62,458 nt of DNA from Sinorhizobium sp. A49. Its GTDB lineage: Bacteria > Pseudomonadota > Alphaproteobacteria > Rhizobiales > Rhizobiaceae. Where the stretch lies: contig NZ_MUNW01000088.1 of NCBI RefSeq assembly GCF_002002725.1, forward strand, positions 1-62,458, written 5' to 3'. This document shows positions 11,157-21,182 of this stretch, one piece after another (positions within the stretch are counted from its first letter, which is position 1; each line of letters starts with the position of its first letter). Made by a program: the position numbers and the translations under genes. The notes under the pieces are model-generated. The model was given only the letters and a program-made list of their open reading frames with translations, was not told where the DNA came from and did no database searches.

Positions 11157-11175
11157 CCTTGAATGATCGGGAAGA

Positions 11176-12081
11176 TCAGCCGCCGATCGTTGCCTTGCGG
11201 GCGTCGATGATCGGCTTGTAGAAGTCGGCGTTGACTTCGGTGAAGCCGGTGAAATCGCCACCCTGGATGGCGGAGAAGCAGGCGGCATCGGTCTTCGGCA
11301 GGTCGAGCATGAACTGCTTGAACTTTGCCTTCATGTCGTCGTTCATCGTCGAGCGCACGACGATCGGACCGTTCGGGATCAGCGGCGACTTCCAGAGTTC
11401 GACCAGGTCGTTCATGTCGAGGATGCCCTTGTCGACCATCTTCTTCAGATTGCCCGAGGTGTAGCCGTCCTTGAATTCGCCGACGCCGGAACCGAAGGTC
11501 GTGCCGGCATCGAAGGTGCCCTTGACGACTTCGAGAACGAGGTTCTCGTGACCGCCGCCGAAGCCGGTTTCAGCGAAGAATTCCTTGACCGGCGCGCCGA
11601 TCGATTCCGGCAGGGTCACGAGCGGGACGAGGTAGCCCGAGGTCGAGTCCGGGTCGGCGAAACCGAGCTTCTTACCCTTGAGGTCTTCGAGCTTGGTGAT
11701 GCCCGAATCCTTGCGGGCAACCATGATCGAGTGGTAGCCGGTCGAACCGTCGGTCTGGACGGTCGTCAGGATCGGCTCGACGGCGTCGGCCTTGGCGAGG
11801 TAGATCTTGGCAAAGCCTGAAGCGCCAAGTTCGGCGTAGTCGAGCGTGCCGCCGAGCAGGCCCTGGATGACGCCGTCATAGTCGGCGGCCGGGAACAGCG
11901 AGACCTTTTCGACGCCGATTGCAGCCGGCAGCTTGTCGACGATGCACTGGAAGTTGCGCAGGCGGTCGGCTTCGTTTTCGCCGCCGATGATGCCGACGCG
12001 GAATTCCTTGAGGTCTTCGGCCTGGGCGTGGCCGAGGAGGGCGAGCAGGGCAACAGTGCCCAGAAGAGCTTTCTTCAGCAT
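11176..12081 (-). CDS. phnD: Phosphonate/phosphate ABC transporter periplasmic binding protein PhnD
   Basis: Captures phosphonates or phosphate in the periplasm and delivers them to the PhnE permeases. The 301-residue product begins with a signal peptide (MLKKALLGTVALLALLGHAQA, cleavage likely before EDLKEF) followed by FRVGIIGGENEADRL, typical of PhnD/PhoD proteins. Other family features are the SGYLVPLVTLPE and FDAGTTFGSGVGEF segments. It lies 86 bp downstream of phnC. In S. meliloti the equivalent gene is called phoD and the system carries both phosphate and phosphonates; specificity here is not visible. Confidence 0.94.
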   Translation of the reverse strand: MLKKALLGTVALLALLGHAQAEDLKEFRVGIIGGENEADRLRNFQCIVDKLPAAIGVEKVSLFPAADYDGVIQGLLGGTLDYAELGASGFAKIYLAKADAVEPILTTVQTDGSTGYHSIMVARKDSGITKLEDLKGKKLGFADPDSTSGYLVPLVTLPESIGAPVKEFFAETGFGGGHENLVLEVVKGTFDAGTTFGSGVGEFKDGYTSGNLKKMVDKGILDMNDLVELWKSPLIPNGPIVVRSTMNDDMKAKFKQFMLDLPKTDAACFSAIQGGDFTGFTEVNADFYKPIIDARKATIGG

Positions 12082-12167
12082 AAGGTTCTCCCGTTTCTCC
12101 GGCTGTGCCGGATGATATTCGGTTTCAAAGAGGTGCCCTTGACGTGGGCCTTCGATCCTGGCGGGCG

Positions 12168-13010
12168 TCAGATGCCGGCCAGTGCCAGCGGCTGGAGGCC
12201 GGCAGATGCCGTTTGTTCCTGCGGGATTGCCGCCGGAATATTGATGCTTGTCGAGGTCATCGATTCCTCGATGCCCGTGTCGGCGCCATAGATCTCGGCG
12301 ACGGCGGCCGCCGTCAGATCCTTTGGCTGGCCGTCGAAGACGACGCGGCCATGGGCCATGCCGATGATGCGTTCGCAGTAGTTGCGCGCGGTATCGAGCG
12401 TGTGGAGATTGGTGATCACGGTGATGCCGTCGCGCTCGTTGATGTCGCGCAGCGCATCCATGACGATCTTGGCGTTGAGCGGGTCGAGCGAGGCGATCGG
12501 CTCGTCAGCGAGCAGAACCTTCGGCTGCTGCATCAGTGCGCGGGCAATCGCCACGCGCTGCTGCTGGCCGCCGGAAAGCGTGCCGGCCGCCTGCAGCGCG
12601 GTCTGCTCGATGCCGAGGCGCTCCAGCGCGCCGATCGCCATGATGCGCTCCTCGCGGGTAAACATGTTGAGGATGCTCAGCACCGTCGAACGGTGGTTGA
12701 GGCGACCGAGCAGCACATTGGTCAGCACGTCAAGGCGCGGGACCAGATTGAACTGCTGGAAGATCATCGCGCAGTCGCGCTGCCAGTTGCGTAGGGCGGC
12801 GCCCCGCAGCGACGAGACTTCCGTGCCTGCAAACTCGATCGAGCCTGAGGACAGGTCGACAAGGCGATTGATCATGCGCAAGAGCGTCGACTTGCCAGCA
12901 CCAGAGCGGCCGATTACGCCGACCATCTGGCCCTGGGGAATGTCGAATGTAACCGAACTCACGGCTGTCTTCTTGCCGAACTGGCGGGTTACGTTCTTCA
13001 ACTGAAACAT
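12168..13010 (-). CDS. phnC: Phosphonate/phosphate ABC transporter ATP-binding protein PhnC
   Basis: Cytoplasmic ATPase that energises the importer. The 280-residue protein has Walker [10 protein letters not shown] (residues 34-42), the LSGGQQQRV signature, and Walker B with [11 protein letters not shown]. The C-terminus extends about 35 residues beyond the ATPase core ([19 protein letters not shown]...). It is the first gene of the phnCDE1E2-DUF1045-phnMN operon. A run of PHO-box-like repeats lies about 75-103 bp upstream of the start, which supports PhoB control. Confidence 0.94.
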   Translation of the reverse strand: MFQLKNVTRQFGKKTAVSSVTFDIPQGQMVGVIGRSGAGKSTLLRMINRLVDLSSGSIEFAGTEVSSLRGAALRNWQRDCAMIFQQFNLVPRLDVLTNVLLGRLNHRSTVLSILNMFTREERIMAIGALERLGIEQTALQAAGTLSGGQQQRVAIARALMQQPKVLLADEPIASLDPLNAKIVMDALRDINERDGITVITNLHTLDTARNYCERIIGMAHGRVVFDGQPKDLTAAAVAEIYGADTGIEESMTSTSINIPAAIPQEQTASAGLQPLALAGI

Positions 13011-13084
13011 TTCTAGCAGGTCCTCTTTCGGGGAGACCGGTCATCGGTATGACACCTGCCATAGCGGCGCTTCATGAAAGCGAA

Positions 13085-13113
13085 ATGTCAGTTTCTTGTC
13101 GTTTATGTTACAG
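13085..13113 (-). promoter_or_regulatory. PHO-box-like repeats upstream of phnC
   Basis: On the minus strand three 7-mers at exact 11-bp period resemble the CTGTCAT half-site of PhoB boxes: CTGTAAC (13113-13107), ACGACAA (13102-13096) and CTGACAT (13091-13085), separated by ATAA and GAAA. The outer two match well and the middle one is poor. The site ends about 75 bp from the phnC start. Confidence 0.6.
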
Positions 13114-13177
13114 TTCACACCCTCAAGGATGTCGTTAACAAAATGTGACACATTCAGCGGGACGGGAAGACCCGTGA

Positions 13178-14305
13178 CTACCGCTGGAAGCGCTCGGGGC
13201 TAAAGATGGTGGCACCAAGGCCGTGGGCGACGAAGCCCTCGGGCGCGGGCGCGCCGATCAGCAGGTTGGCGGCAAGTGCACCCAACGCGGGCGATGTCAG
13301 AATGCCGAAGCCGCCCTGGCCGGCGAGCCAGAAGAAGTCCGGGCGATCCTTCGCATAGCCGATCACGGGCAGCCTGTCGGGTGAGAAACTGCGCAGGCCC
13401 GCCCAGCTCTTGAAGATGCGGCGGACCGGGACGGTCGTTGCCTCCTCCACATAATGGGCGGCCCAGGCGACGTCGATTTCTTCCGGCTGGACGTCGCTCG
13501 GCTCGCACGGTGTCGCATCGGCGGGGGAAGCCAGCAGCCGTCCGCCTTCGGGCTTCATATAGAAGTCCTCGTCGATCTCGTTGATCTCGGGCAGGGTCAG
13601 AGCATCGATCTCTGCTGGAAGATCCACGGTGATCGCGGTGCGGCGATGCGGCACGATACCAACAGGCTCTACGCCGAAGAGGGCGGCGACTGGATCGGCC
13701 CAGCCGCCGGCAGCGTTGACGATGACCTTTGCGCGGATTTCGCCTGCGCTCGTCGAAAGTACCCAATCGCCCGCCTCGCGGCGCGGAGCAATGGCATCAC
13801 TGCGCTCGATCACCTCCGCGCCATGGCGGCGTGCACCGCGCAGATAACCCTGCATGAGGTTTTCGACCTCGATATCCCAGAAATTGGGATCGTAGAATGC
13901 GCTGGCGACGTAATCGCGCCGCAGGACCGGGACAAGGGCGATCGCTTCGTCGACGGTCAGTCTCTTGAGGTCAGGATTGGCCGCGCTCTCTTCGGCAAAC
14001 ACCGTCTCCAGCCGTGACGCCTTCTCTGCGTTGGCGATCATCACGCCACCGCGCTGCTTCAGCAACGGTACTTCGGAAAAACCTTCCGGCGGCTGGTCGA
14101 AGAAGGTTTTGGAGATCGCCGCGAGCTTGCACACGTCCGGCGCGTTGTAACGCAGCACGAATTCCGCGGCGGAGCGGCCGGTGCTGTGATAGCCGAGCCC
14201 GTCTTCCCGTTCGATGACGGCGACGGAGCGGTGCGGCGCCAGGAAATAGGCAAGCGACAGACCGGCAATGCCACCGCCAATGATAGCCACATCAAACTCA
14301 CGCAT
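13178..14305 (-). CDS. FAD-dependent oxidoreductase of the D-amino-acid/glycine oxidase (DAO) family
   Basis: A 375-residue flavoprotein starting MREFDVAIIGGGIAGLSLAY, which holds the dinucleotide-binding GxGxxG motif at residues 10-15, followed by VIERED. Other DAO features are YHSTGRSAAEFVLRYN, the KVIVNAAGGWADPVAALFG motif and the C-terminal FFWLAGQGGFGILTSPALG. The substrate could be a D- or N-methyl amino acid or a hydroxy acid; the sequence does not say. The frame is open far upstream, but this start gives the canonical FAD-binding N-terminus. It lies 80 bp downstream of a LysR gene in the same direction. Confidence 0.82.
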   Translation of the reverse strand: MREFDVAIIGGGIAGLSLAYFLAPHRSVAVIEREDGLGYHSTGRSAAEFVLRYNAPDVCKLAAISKTFFDQPPEGFSEVPLLKQRGGVMIANAEKASRLETVFAEESAANPDLKRLTVDEAIALVPVLRRDYVASAFYDPNFWDIEVENLMQGYLRGARRHGAEVIERSDAIAPRREAGDWVLSTSAGEIRAKVIVNAAGGWADPVAALFGVEPVGIVPHRRTAITVDLPAEIDALTLPEINEIDEDFYMKPEGGRLLASPADATPCEPSDVQPEEIDVAWAAHYVEEATTVPVRRIFKSWAGLRSFSPDRLPVIGYAKDRPDFFWLAGQGGFGILTSPALGALAANLLIGAPAPEGFVAHGLGATIFSPERFQR

Positions 14306-14385
14306 GTCCCGACCTCGCTCCTGATTTGGCCGGACCATAGGCAGAGCATGTTCCGCGTTCAAATTTATAACGGGAAATGTCGCTA

Positions 14386-15342
14386 TCAATTCTGATGATG
14401 GTCGAGGCAGTGGTCGAGCGGGGCGGTGTCGGCGACATGCGCGAGGAAGGCGGCTTCGGCAGGGTTGAGGATGGAGTTGGGGTTGGAGATGCGAAACACG
14501 TCCGTTGTCGGCAGGTTGTGGTAGGGCGGCAGCTGCCAGAGCCGGCCTTCGGCGACCGCTGGTGCCGCCAGATGATCCGGCAGCATGCCGATGCCGATAT
14601 TGGAGGCGATCAGCCGCATCACCTCCTCGACATTGCAGGATACGGCCCGAACCTGCTGGCCAAACGAGCCGATGGCGCGCACCGCCGTGACGGAGTTCAT
14701 ATGCTGGCCGCCGAGCACGTCGGCGATGAAGGCGATGTAGGCATTGCCGCGCAGGTCGTTGAAATCGACGCCCTCGACGCCGAACAGCGGATGATCGCGG
14801 CCGCAGTAGAGCGCATAGCGTTCGCGGACATGAAAGGCCTTGTTCAACCAGTCGGGAATGTTGCCATCGCAAAGCCCCATCGTCGCGATGTTGCGTTCGA
14901 CGGCGCTCAGCACGTCGACCGTCGTGGCGACGGTCACCGATATCGTCACCTTGGGATGGTTGGCAAAGAAGCTTTCAAGCTTGCGATCCCAGGCCGGGTT
15001 GTGGGCATGGCTGACGACATGGATGTTGAGATGGCCGGTGATCTCTTCACCTGCGGTTTCCAGAACGTTGGGAAGCCGGATGACGGCCGCGAAGATGTCG
15101 CGGCACTGGGCATGCAGTCTGGCGCCGGCATCGGTCAGGTCGAAGCGGCCAGGGCGACGGTCGATGAGCTTTTGCCCGACGGTCTGTTCGAGCCGCTTGA
15201 GCGCCATGCTGACGGCTGGCTGCTGCAACAGCAGCCTGTTGGCCGCCGCGGTTATGCTGCCTTCCTCCACCACCACGACAAAGGTGCGCAGAAGGTTCCA
15301 GTCGAGATTGTGGGCGAAGCGTTCCAGACGGTCATTGGCCAT
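14386..15342 (-). CDS. LysR-family transcriptional regulator
   Basis: A 318-residue regulator with an N-terminal winged helix-turn-helix at about residues 14-73 (LRTFVVVVEEGSITAAANRLLLQQPAVSMALKRLEQTVGQKLI) and a periplasmic-binding-protein-like effector domain beyond it. The effector is unknown. It is upstream of, and in the same direction as, the FAD oxidoreductase, so it may regulate that gene or the divergently transcribed gcdH operon across the membrane-protein gene. LysR regulators of glutarate metabolism (GcdR) exist, but nothing here proves that link. Confidence 0.85.
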   Translation of the reverse strand: MANDRLERFAHNLDWNLLRTFVVVVEEGSITAAANRLLLQQPAVSMALKRLEQTVGQKLIDRRPGRFDLTDAGARLHAQCRDIFAAVIRLPNVLETAGEEITGHLNIHVVSHAHNPAWDRKLESFFANHPKVTISVTVATTVDVLSAVERNIATMGLCDGNIPDWLNKAFHVRERYALYCGRDHPLFGVEGVDFNDLRGNAYIAFIADVLGGQHMNSVTAVRAIGSFGQQVRAVSCNVEEVMRLIASNIGIGMLPDHLAAPAVAEGRLWQLPPYHNLPTTDVFRISNPNSILNPAEAAFLAHVADTAPLDHCLDHHQN

Positions 15343-15530
15343 GGGGGTGGATTACGATGGACCTCTATCAAGTCGATGGCATTTCGGCGCGCATGCGGAT
15401 GGTCTGCTCAGCAGTTCATCCTTTAGCCTTGTCGCCATATTGTCGCGGATTTGCAACTCGCCCGCCGAACGAAGTCAACGCCGCGCAAGAGAGCCTGCGG
15501 GGCGAATAGCCATCCCTACGCCCGAAATAT

Positions 15531-16301
15531 TCAGCCGGTCGTTGCTTCGCCAAAGCCCTTTCGCGGAATGTCACTCTTCGCCGTTACGATTTGGCCTGGC
15601 CGAGGCGTGGCAAACTCGAAGGCAAGGCCGGACATGTCCAGTCGGCGCAGCACGGCGTAGAGCATGATCAGCATGCCAAGAAACTCGAGCGTTTCCTCGA
15701 TCGTAGAGGCCACGAGATAGGCGGAGTTGAAATAGGTCGGGTCGGCCAGCAGGCCGCCCAGTGCTTCGAAGCCGAGAGCGCCGGTGACATAGATGGTGCC
15801 GGCAATGAAGAAGAGGTTGCGTATTTCTGCGGGTTGTCTCAACACCCAGCGCAGATAGGCCAGGGCGATGATGGCGGCGAGCACAAGCCCTGGCACGATC
15901 CAGGCGAATCCGGCGCCCGTCATGCCCGGCAATGCTAATTTGTCGGTGGCGAGCAACCCATGAAGCTCTGCCGCTTCATCCAGAGACATGTAGGCGAACA
16001 CGACGCCGAGCCCCCACCATGGCCACGCCGAACCACCTTGTTGCCGTTCGGCCAATCCGACCAACATGCAAGCGGCGGCGACCAGGACGATCAGCACGGA
16101 GCTTGCCCAGCTTGGAATGTTCAGTTCTCGATTGAGATCGAAGAGGTGGCCGAAACTCGTCACGGTTGCGGTGAGGGGCCCACAGCTCTTCAGCGTCCAG
16201 CAAACCATGACGAAGCAATGAATGGCGATCAGACCGGCAACCATCACCGCGATGAACCAGATGAGCGGTGTCAAACGGACATTGCAGATTCGACGATCCA
16301 T
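15531..16301 (-). CDS. Conserved hypothetical six-helix membrane protein
   Basis: A 256-residue integral membrane protein with about six predicted helices (near residues 12-36, 61-80, 93-115, 131-153, 160-185 and 195-220). Acidic and polar residues fall inside or next to helices: MSLDEAAELHG in helix 3 and STIEETLEFLG in helix 6. Such intramembrane E/D/H clusters suggest a catalytic or ion-binding role, but I do not recognise the family. It starts ATG after a GGGAG site. It lies between the LysR gene and gcdH and is transcribed away from gcdH. Confidence 0.65.
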   Translation of the reverse strand: MDRRICNVRLTPLIWFIAVMVAGLIAIHCFVMVCWTLKSCGPLTATVTSFGHLFDLNRELNIPSWASSVLIVLVAAACMLVGLAERQQGGSAWPWWGLGVVFAYMSLDEAAELHGLLATDKLALPGMTGAGFAWIVPGLVLAAIIALAYLRWVLRQPAEIRNLFFIAGTIYVTGALGFEALGGLLADPTYFNSAYLVASTIEETLEFLGMLIMLYAVLRRLDMSGLAFEFATPRPGQIVTAKSDIPRKGFGEATTG

Positions 16302-16502
16302 GACGGACGACTCCCATAAAATGTCCCGTTAAGGATATGACAACCATAAGGCTCGGTCCATCAGGCATCACTAAACAAGGTTAAGATCGCCCCGACCGGC
16401 AGGGCCATTCCGCAGACGCATGAGGCGGTGCCTCAATTTCGTTTGAAAGCCTTGGTTCTGCTTGCCATAACCGCAAGTGGAAAAATCCGATGGGAGAGAG
16501 AC

Positions 16503-17690
<1,188 letters not shown>

Positions 17691-17700
17691 GCGGCCGGTC

Positions 17701-18894
17701 ATGGAAGCGCCGCTGAAGGGTATTCGCGTTCTTGAACTTGCCCGCATTCTGGCCGGTCCCTGGATCGGCCAGACGCTCGCCGATCTCGGCGCCGACGTCA
17801 TCAAGGTGGAAAGCCCGGCGGGTGACGACACCCGCACCTGGGGGCCACCCTTCGTCGCCGGCAAGGACGGAGACAAGCTCGATGCGGCCTATTTTCACGC
17901 CTGCAATCGCGGCAAGCGCTCGGTTGTGCTCGATTTCACGACCGAGGAAGGGCAGGAAGCCGTGCGGCGGCTGGTGGCACAATCCGACGTGCTGCTCGAG
18001 AATTTCAAGGTCGGCGGCCTGGAGAAGTACGGCCTCGACTATGAAAGCCTGAGAAAGGTCAATCCGCGGCTGATCTACTGCTCGGTGACGGGCTTCGGCC
18101 AGGACGGCCCCTATGCCCATCGCGCCGGCTACGACTATATCGTCCAGGGCATGAGCGGGATCATGGACCTGACCGGCGAGCCGGATCGCGAGCCGCAGAA
18201 GATCGGCGTTGCCTTTGCCGATATCTTCACCGGGCTCTACGGCGTCATCGCCGTCCAGGCGGCATTGGCGCAGCGCGAGCGAACCGGCAAGGGGCAGCAG
18301 GTCGATATGGCGCTGCTCGACTGCATGACCGGTGTGCTCGCCAATCAGGCGCTCAACTTTCTGGTTTCGGGCAAGGCGCCGCGCCGGCTGGGCAACGCCC
18401 ATCCGAACATTGCACCCTATCAGGTGTTTCCGACGGCCGACGGCCATCTGATCGTTGCCGTCGGCAACGATCGGCAGTTCGTCAAGTTCTGCAATCTGCT
18501 TGAGCGCGGCGATCTGGCGACGGACGAGCGCTATCTGACCAACGCGCTCCGCGTGCACAACCGCGACACTCTGACACCGGCGCTTAGCGCTGAAACGGCA
18601 AGGTTCGAGCGGGATACGCTTTTGGCTTTGCTCGAAGAAGCAGGTGTTCCCGGCGGTCCGATCAACTCGGTTGCCGACGTCTTTGCCGATCCGCAGGTCG
18701 TACATCGGCAGATGCAGATCGACACACCGCATTCCGGTGCGGCCGACGGAACGTCGCCGGGTGTGCGCACACCGATCCGTTTTTCCGACGCAGCGCTCGT
18801 CCTCGACCGCGGCGTTCCGCGTCTGGGTGAGCACACCGCCGAGGTGCTCGCAGAGATCGGCATGGTCGCCGTTCCAGAAAAAGCGAAAGGGTGA
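17701..18894 (+). CDS. CaiB/BaiF family III CoA-transferase, probable succinyl-CoA:glutarate CoA-transferase
   Basis: A 397-residue family III CoA-transferase. N-terminal features are GIRVLELARILAGPWIGQTLADLGADVIKVE and the RGKRSVVLDFTTEEGQ block. The catalytic aspartate is probably Asp174 in VAFADIFTGLYG. Located 10 bp after gcdH, it most plausibly activates glutarate to glutaryl-CoA using succinyl-CoA, as the SUGCT-type enzymes paired with GCDH do; that substrate is inferred from context. The C-terminal quarter (LEEAGVPGGPINSVADVFADPQV) is typical of the family. Confidence 0.88.
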   Translation: MEAPLKGIRVLELARILAGPWIGQTLADLGADVIKVESPAGDDTRTWGPPFVAGKDGDKLDAAYFHACNRGKRSVVLDFTTEEGQEAVRRLVAQSDVLLENFKVGGLEKYGLDYESLRKVNPRLIYCSVTGFGQDGPYAHRAGYDYIVQGMSGIMDLTGEPDREPQKIGVAFADIFTGLYGVIAVQAALAQRERTGKGQQVDMALLDCMTGVLANQALNFLVSGKAPRRLGNAHPNIAPYQVFPTADGHLIVAVGNDRQFVKFCNLLERGDLATDERYLTNALRVHNRDTLTPALSAETARFERDTLLALLEEAGVPGGPINSVADVFADPQVVHRQMQIDTPHSGAADGTSPGVRTPIRFSDAALVLDRGVPRLGEHTAEVLAEIGMVAVPEKAKG

Positions 18895-18914
18895 GGGGGA
18901 TTTCTCCCTCTCAC
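18891..18914 (+). terminator. Possible weak terminator hairpin after the CoA-transferase gene
   Basis: GTGAGGGGGA and TCCCTCTCAC pair over 10 bp with one G-U pair and a 4-nt TTTC loop. The stem overlaps the stop codon and no T-run follows, so termination is uncertain. Confidence 0.3.
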
Positions 18915-18953
18915 CCCGTCAGTTCCACGATTTCAGGCGTTTAGACCGGTGCG

Positions 18954-20843
18954 TTAAACCTTGAGCGCCCGGTTGAAGACGCGCGACAGGCGTTCGGCGA
19001 AAGCGCGCGGATCCTGCGGCTTGTCGCCATCGAGAACCCGGGCCTGATCGAGCAAGAGCTGGACCGCGTCGGTTCTGAAGGCACTGTCGTCGGCCGGGCA
19101 GGCTGCGATCGCTGCAATCAGCTGATGGCCGGGATTGATCTCGAGGATCGGCTTTGCCGCACCGTCGAGGCGGCCCGCGCCCTGCAGCATCTTTTCCAGT
19201 TGGCGGTCGGGGCCATGCTCCGGCGCCACCAGGCAGACGGCGCTTTCCGTCAGCCGATCCGATGTGCGAACCTCCGACACGGCTTCGCCAAGCGTTTCCT
19301 TTGCAAAGGCGACGAAGTCTGTCACCGCTTGGCTTGCTTCCGGCGCGTTGTCGGCGCTGCCCTCCGGTTTTGCGACACTGCCGAGATCAGCCGACCCTTG
19401 CGTGATCGACTTCATCGGCTTGCCGTCGAAATCCGGCGCCGACGTCACCCAGAAGCTGTCGACCGGGTCGGTCAACAACAGCACTTCGATGCCGCGGGCG
19501 CGGAAACCCTCAAGCTGCGGCGATGCCTTGAGTTGGGCCAGGTTGTCACCGGTGAGGTAATAGATCGCCGACTGGCCGTCTTTCATGTCCTTGACGTAGT
19601 CGGCGAGGCTGCGGTGGCCGTCGTCGGACGTGGTCGTGCGGAAGCGGGAAAGCGCAATCAACTGCACACGGCGTTCGAAGTCCTCGTAGATACCTTCCTT
19701 CAGCACGCTGCCAAAATTTTCCCAGATCGTGTCGAAGGCTTCGCGGTCGCTCTCCGCCAGCTTTTCGATTGCGGTCAGAACGCGGTTGGTCAGGCCCTTG
19801 CGGATACTCGACAGCAACGGACTTTCCTGGATCATTTCGCGCGAAACGTTGAGCGGAAGATCCGAGGTGTCGACCAGGCCACGCACGAAGCGCAGGTAGC
19901 GCGGCAGCAATTCCGCCTCGTCGGTGATGAAGACGCGCTTGACGTAAAGCTTCATCCGGCCCTTGCGGTCCTGATCGAAGAGGTCGAAGGGCTTGGAGCC
20001 GGGCACAAAGGCAAGTGCGGTATATTCGTGCCGGCCCTCGGCGCGGAAATGAACTGTCAATGCCGGATCGTCATACTGGCCGGAGACGCCGCGGTAGAAG
20101 TCGGCGTAGTCTTCCTTGGAAATCTCGCTCTTCTGCTTGGTCCAGAGCGCCGTGCCATCGCCGACGGAGACCGGCTCAGCGCCGGGTTTCTCGACGATTG
20201 AGATCGGCACCGGAACGTGGCCTGACTGATCCTTGACGATGCGCTCGACCGTCCAGCGCGAGGTGTAGGTCTTGGCATCTTCCATCAGGTGCAGGGTGAT
20301 GCGCGTGCCGCGGGCCGGCGCGTCGGCAAGATCGGCGGCTGCCACCGTGTAGCTGCCCTTGCCGTCTGACGACCAGACCCAGGCGTGGTCCGAGCCGGCG
20401 CGACGCGAGACGACATCGACGTTATCGGCGACCATGAAGGCGGAATAGAAGCCGACGCCGAACTGGCCGATGAGCTGCGCACCTTCCTTGCCCTGAGCGG
20501 CCTCGATGCGCTCCATGAAGGCGCGCGTGCCCGAGCGGGCAATGGTGCCGAGCGCTTCCACGAGTTCGTCGCGGCTCATGCCGATGCCGTTGTCTTCAAC
20601 GACGAGGCGGTTGTTTTCCTCGTCGAGCGTCAATCGGATGCCGGGCGTAGTGTCGCCGGCCAAAAGCTCGGGCGAGACGATCGCCTCGTAACGCAACTTT
20701 TCGCAGGCGTCCGCGGCGTTGGAAATCAGTTCGCGGAGGAAGACGTTCTTGTCGGAATAGACCGAGTGCACCATGAGATGGAGCAGCCTGGCTACATCGG
20801 CTTCGAAGACATGTTTCTCTACGGACATTTCAATTTCGCTCAT
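18954..20843 (-). CDS. htpG: Molecular chaperone HtpG (Hsp90)
   Basis: ATP-dependent cytosolic chaperone. The 629-residue protein shows the Hsp90 order: an N-terminal GHKL ATPase with FLRELISNAADACEKLRY (about 36-53), DNGIGMS and GQFGVGFYSAFMV; a middle domain (LYVKRVFITDEAELLPRYLRFVRGLVDTSDLPLNVSREMIQ); and a C-terminal dimerisation region. The start MSEIEMSVEKHVF at 20843 is chosen over an in-frame start 17 codons upstream because AAAGGAGGT sits just ahead of it. A CTTGAA-N17-CCAATT promoter lies about 30-60 bp upstream, consistent with RpoH control. Confidence 0.96.
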   Translation of the reverse strand: MSEIEMSVEKHVFEADVARLLHLMVHSVYSDKNVFLRELISNAADACEKLRYEAIVSPELLAGDTTPGIRLTLDEENNRLVVEDNGIGMSRDELVEALGTIARSGTRAFMERIEAAQGKEGAQLIGQFGVGFYSAFMVADNVDVVSRRAGSDHAWVWSSDGKGSYTVAAADLADAPARGTRITLHLMEDAKTYTSRWTVERIVKDQSGHVPVPISIVEKPGAEPVSVGDGTALWTKQKSEISKEDYADFYRGVSGQYDDPALTVHFRAEGRHEYTALAFVPGSKPFDLFDQDRKGRMKLYVKRVFITDEAELLPRYLRFVRGLVDTSDLPLNVSREMIQESPLLSSIRKGLTNRVLTAIEKLAESDREAFDTIWENFGSVLKEGIYEDFERRVQLIALSRFRTTTSDDGHRSLADYVKDMKDGQSAIYYLTGDNLAQLKASPQLEGFRARGIEVLLLTDPVDSFWVTSAPDFDGKPMKSITQGSADLGSVAKPEGSADNAPEASQAVTDFVAFAKETLGEAVSEVRTSDRLTESAVCLVAPEHGPDRQLEKMLQGAGRLDGAAKPILEINPGHQLIAAIAACPADDSAFRTDAVQLLLDQARVLDGDKPQDPRAFAERLSRVFNRALKV

Positions 20844-20873
20844 CGCGGTGGGACCTCCTTTGGGTTTCGCCCC

Positions 20874-20902
20874 AATTGGCAAGCTGCGTCTCAAATTTCA
20901 AG
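20874..20902 (-). promoter_or_regulatory. RpoH (sigma-32)-like heat-shock promoter of htpG
   Basis: On the minus strand CTTGAA (20902-20897) is followed after exactly 17 bp by CCAATT (20879-20874). Alphaproteobacterial RpoH promoters read approximately CTTGAA-N16/17-CCTATT. The leader to the htpG start is short and carries AAAGGAGGT. Confidence 0.5.
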
Positions 20903-21094
20903 GGTTGTCTTGTGGAGTGCATGTTTCTGTACGATGCTGCAGTGCGAAGAAGACGAAACTACAGGTGAGAAGTGGGCGCCGTCGACCGGGTGCGAACCTA
21001 GCATATCGCAACGGTGAGAATTCGCGGCAACACTCGGCAGATTTATTCCTTTGGCCCAGATGAGACGTTTCGGGTCGCGTTACGCATGTCGTTC

Positions 21095-21136
21095 TTGACG
21101 TAAATCAACACTTGACCAGTTGCACTGCCCTATAGC
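21095..21136 (+). promoter_or_regulatory. FixK/FNR box and class II promoter upstream of the DUF3141 operon
   Basis: TTGACGTAAATCAA (21095-21108) fits the FixK/FNR consensus TTGAY-N4-RTCAA. A TATAGC -10 element lies at 21131-21136. If transcription starts 7 nt after the -10 (21143), the box is centred at exactly -41.5, the class II activator position. The rest of the 340-bp gap between htpG and this gene holds the htpG promoter and no recognisable gene. Confidence 0.72.
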
Positions 21137-21182
21137 GTTCGGGAACAGGCCCGACCCTCAATCAAACCGAGGAGTGGACATC

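Noticed and set aside
14306-14872. 189 extra codons upstream of the FAD oxidoreductase, in frame
   Set aside because: Arg/Ala-rich sequence antisense to the LysR gene; the FAD-binding motif requires the start at 14305.
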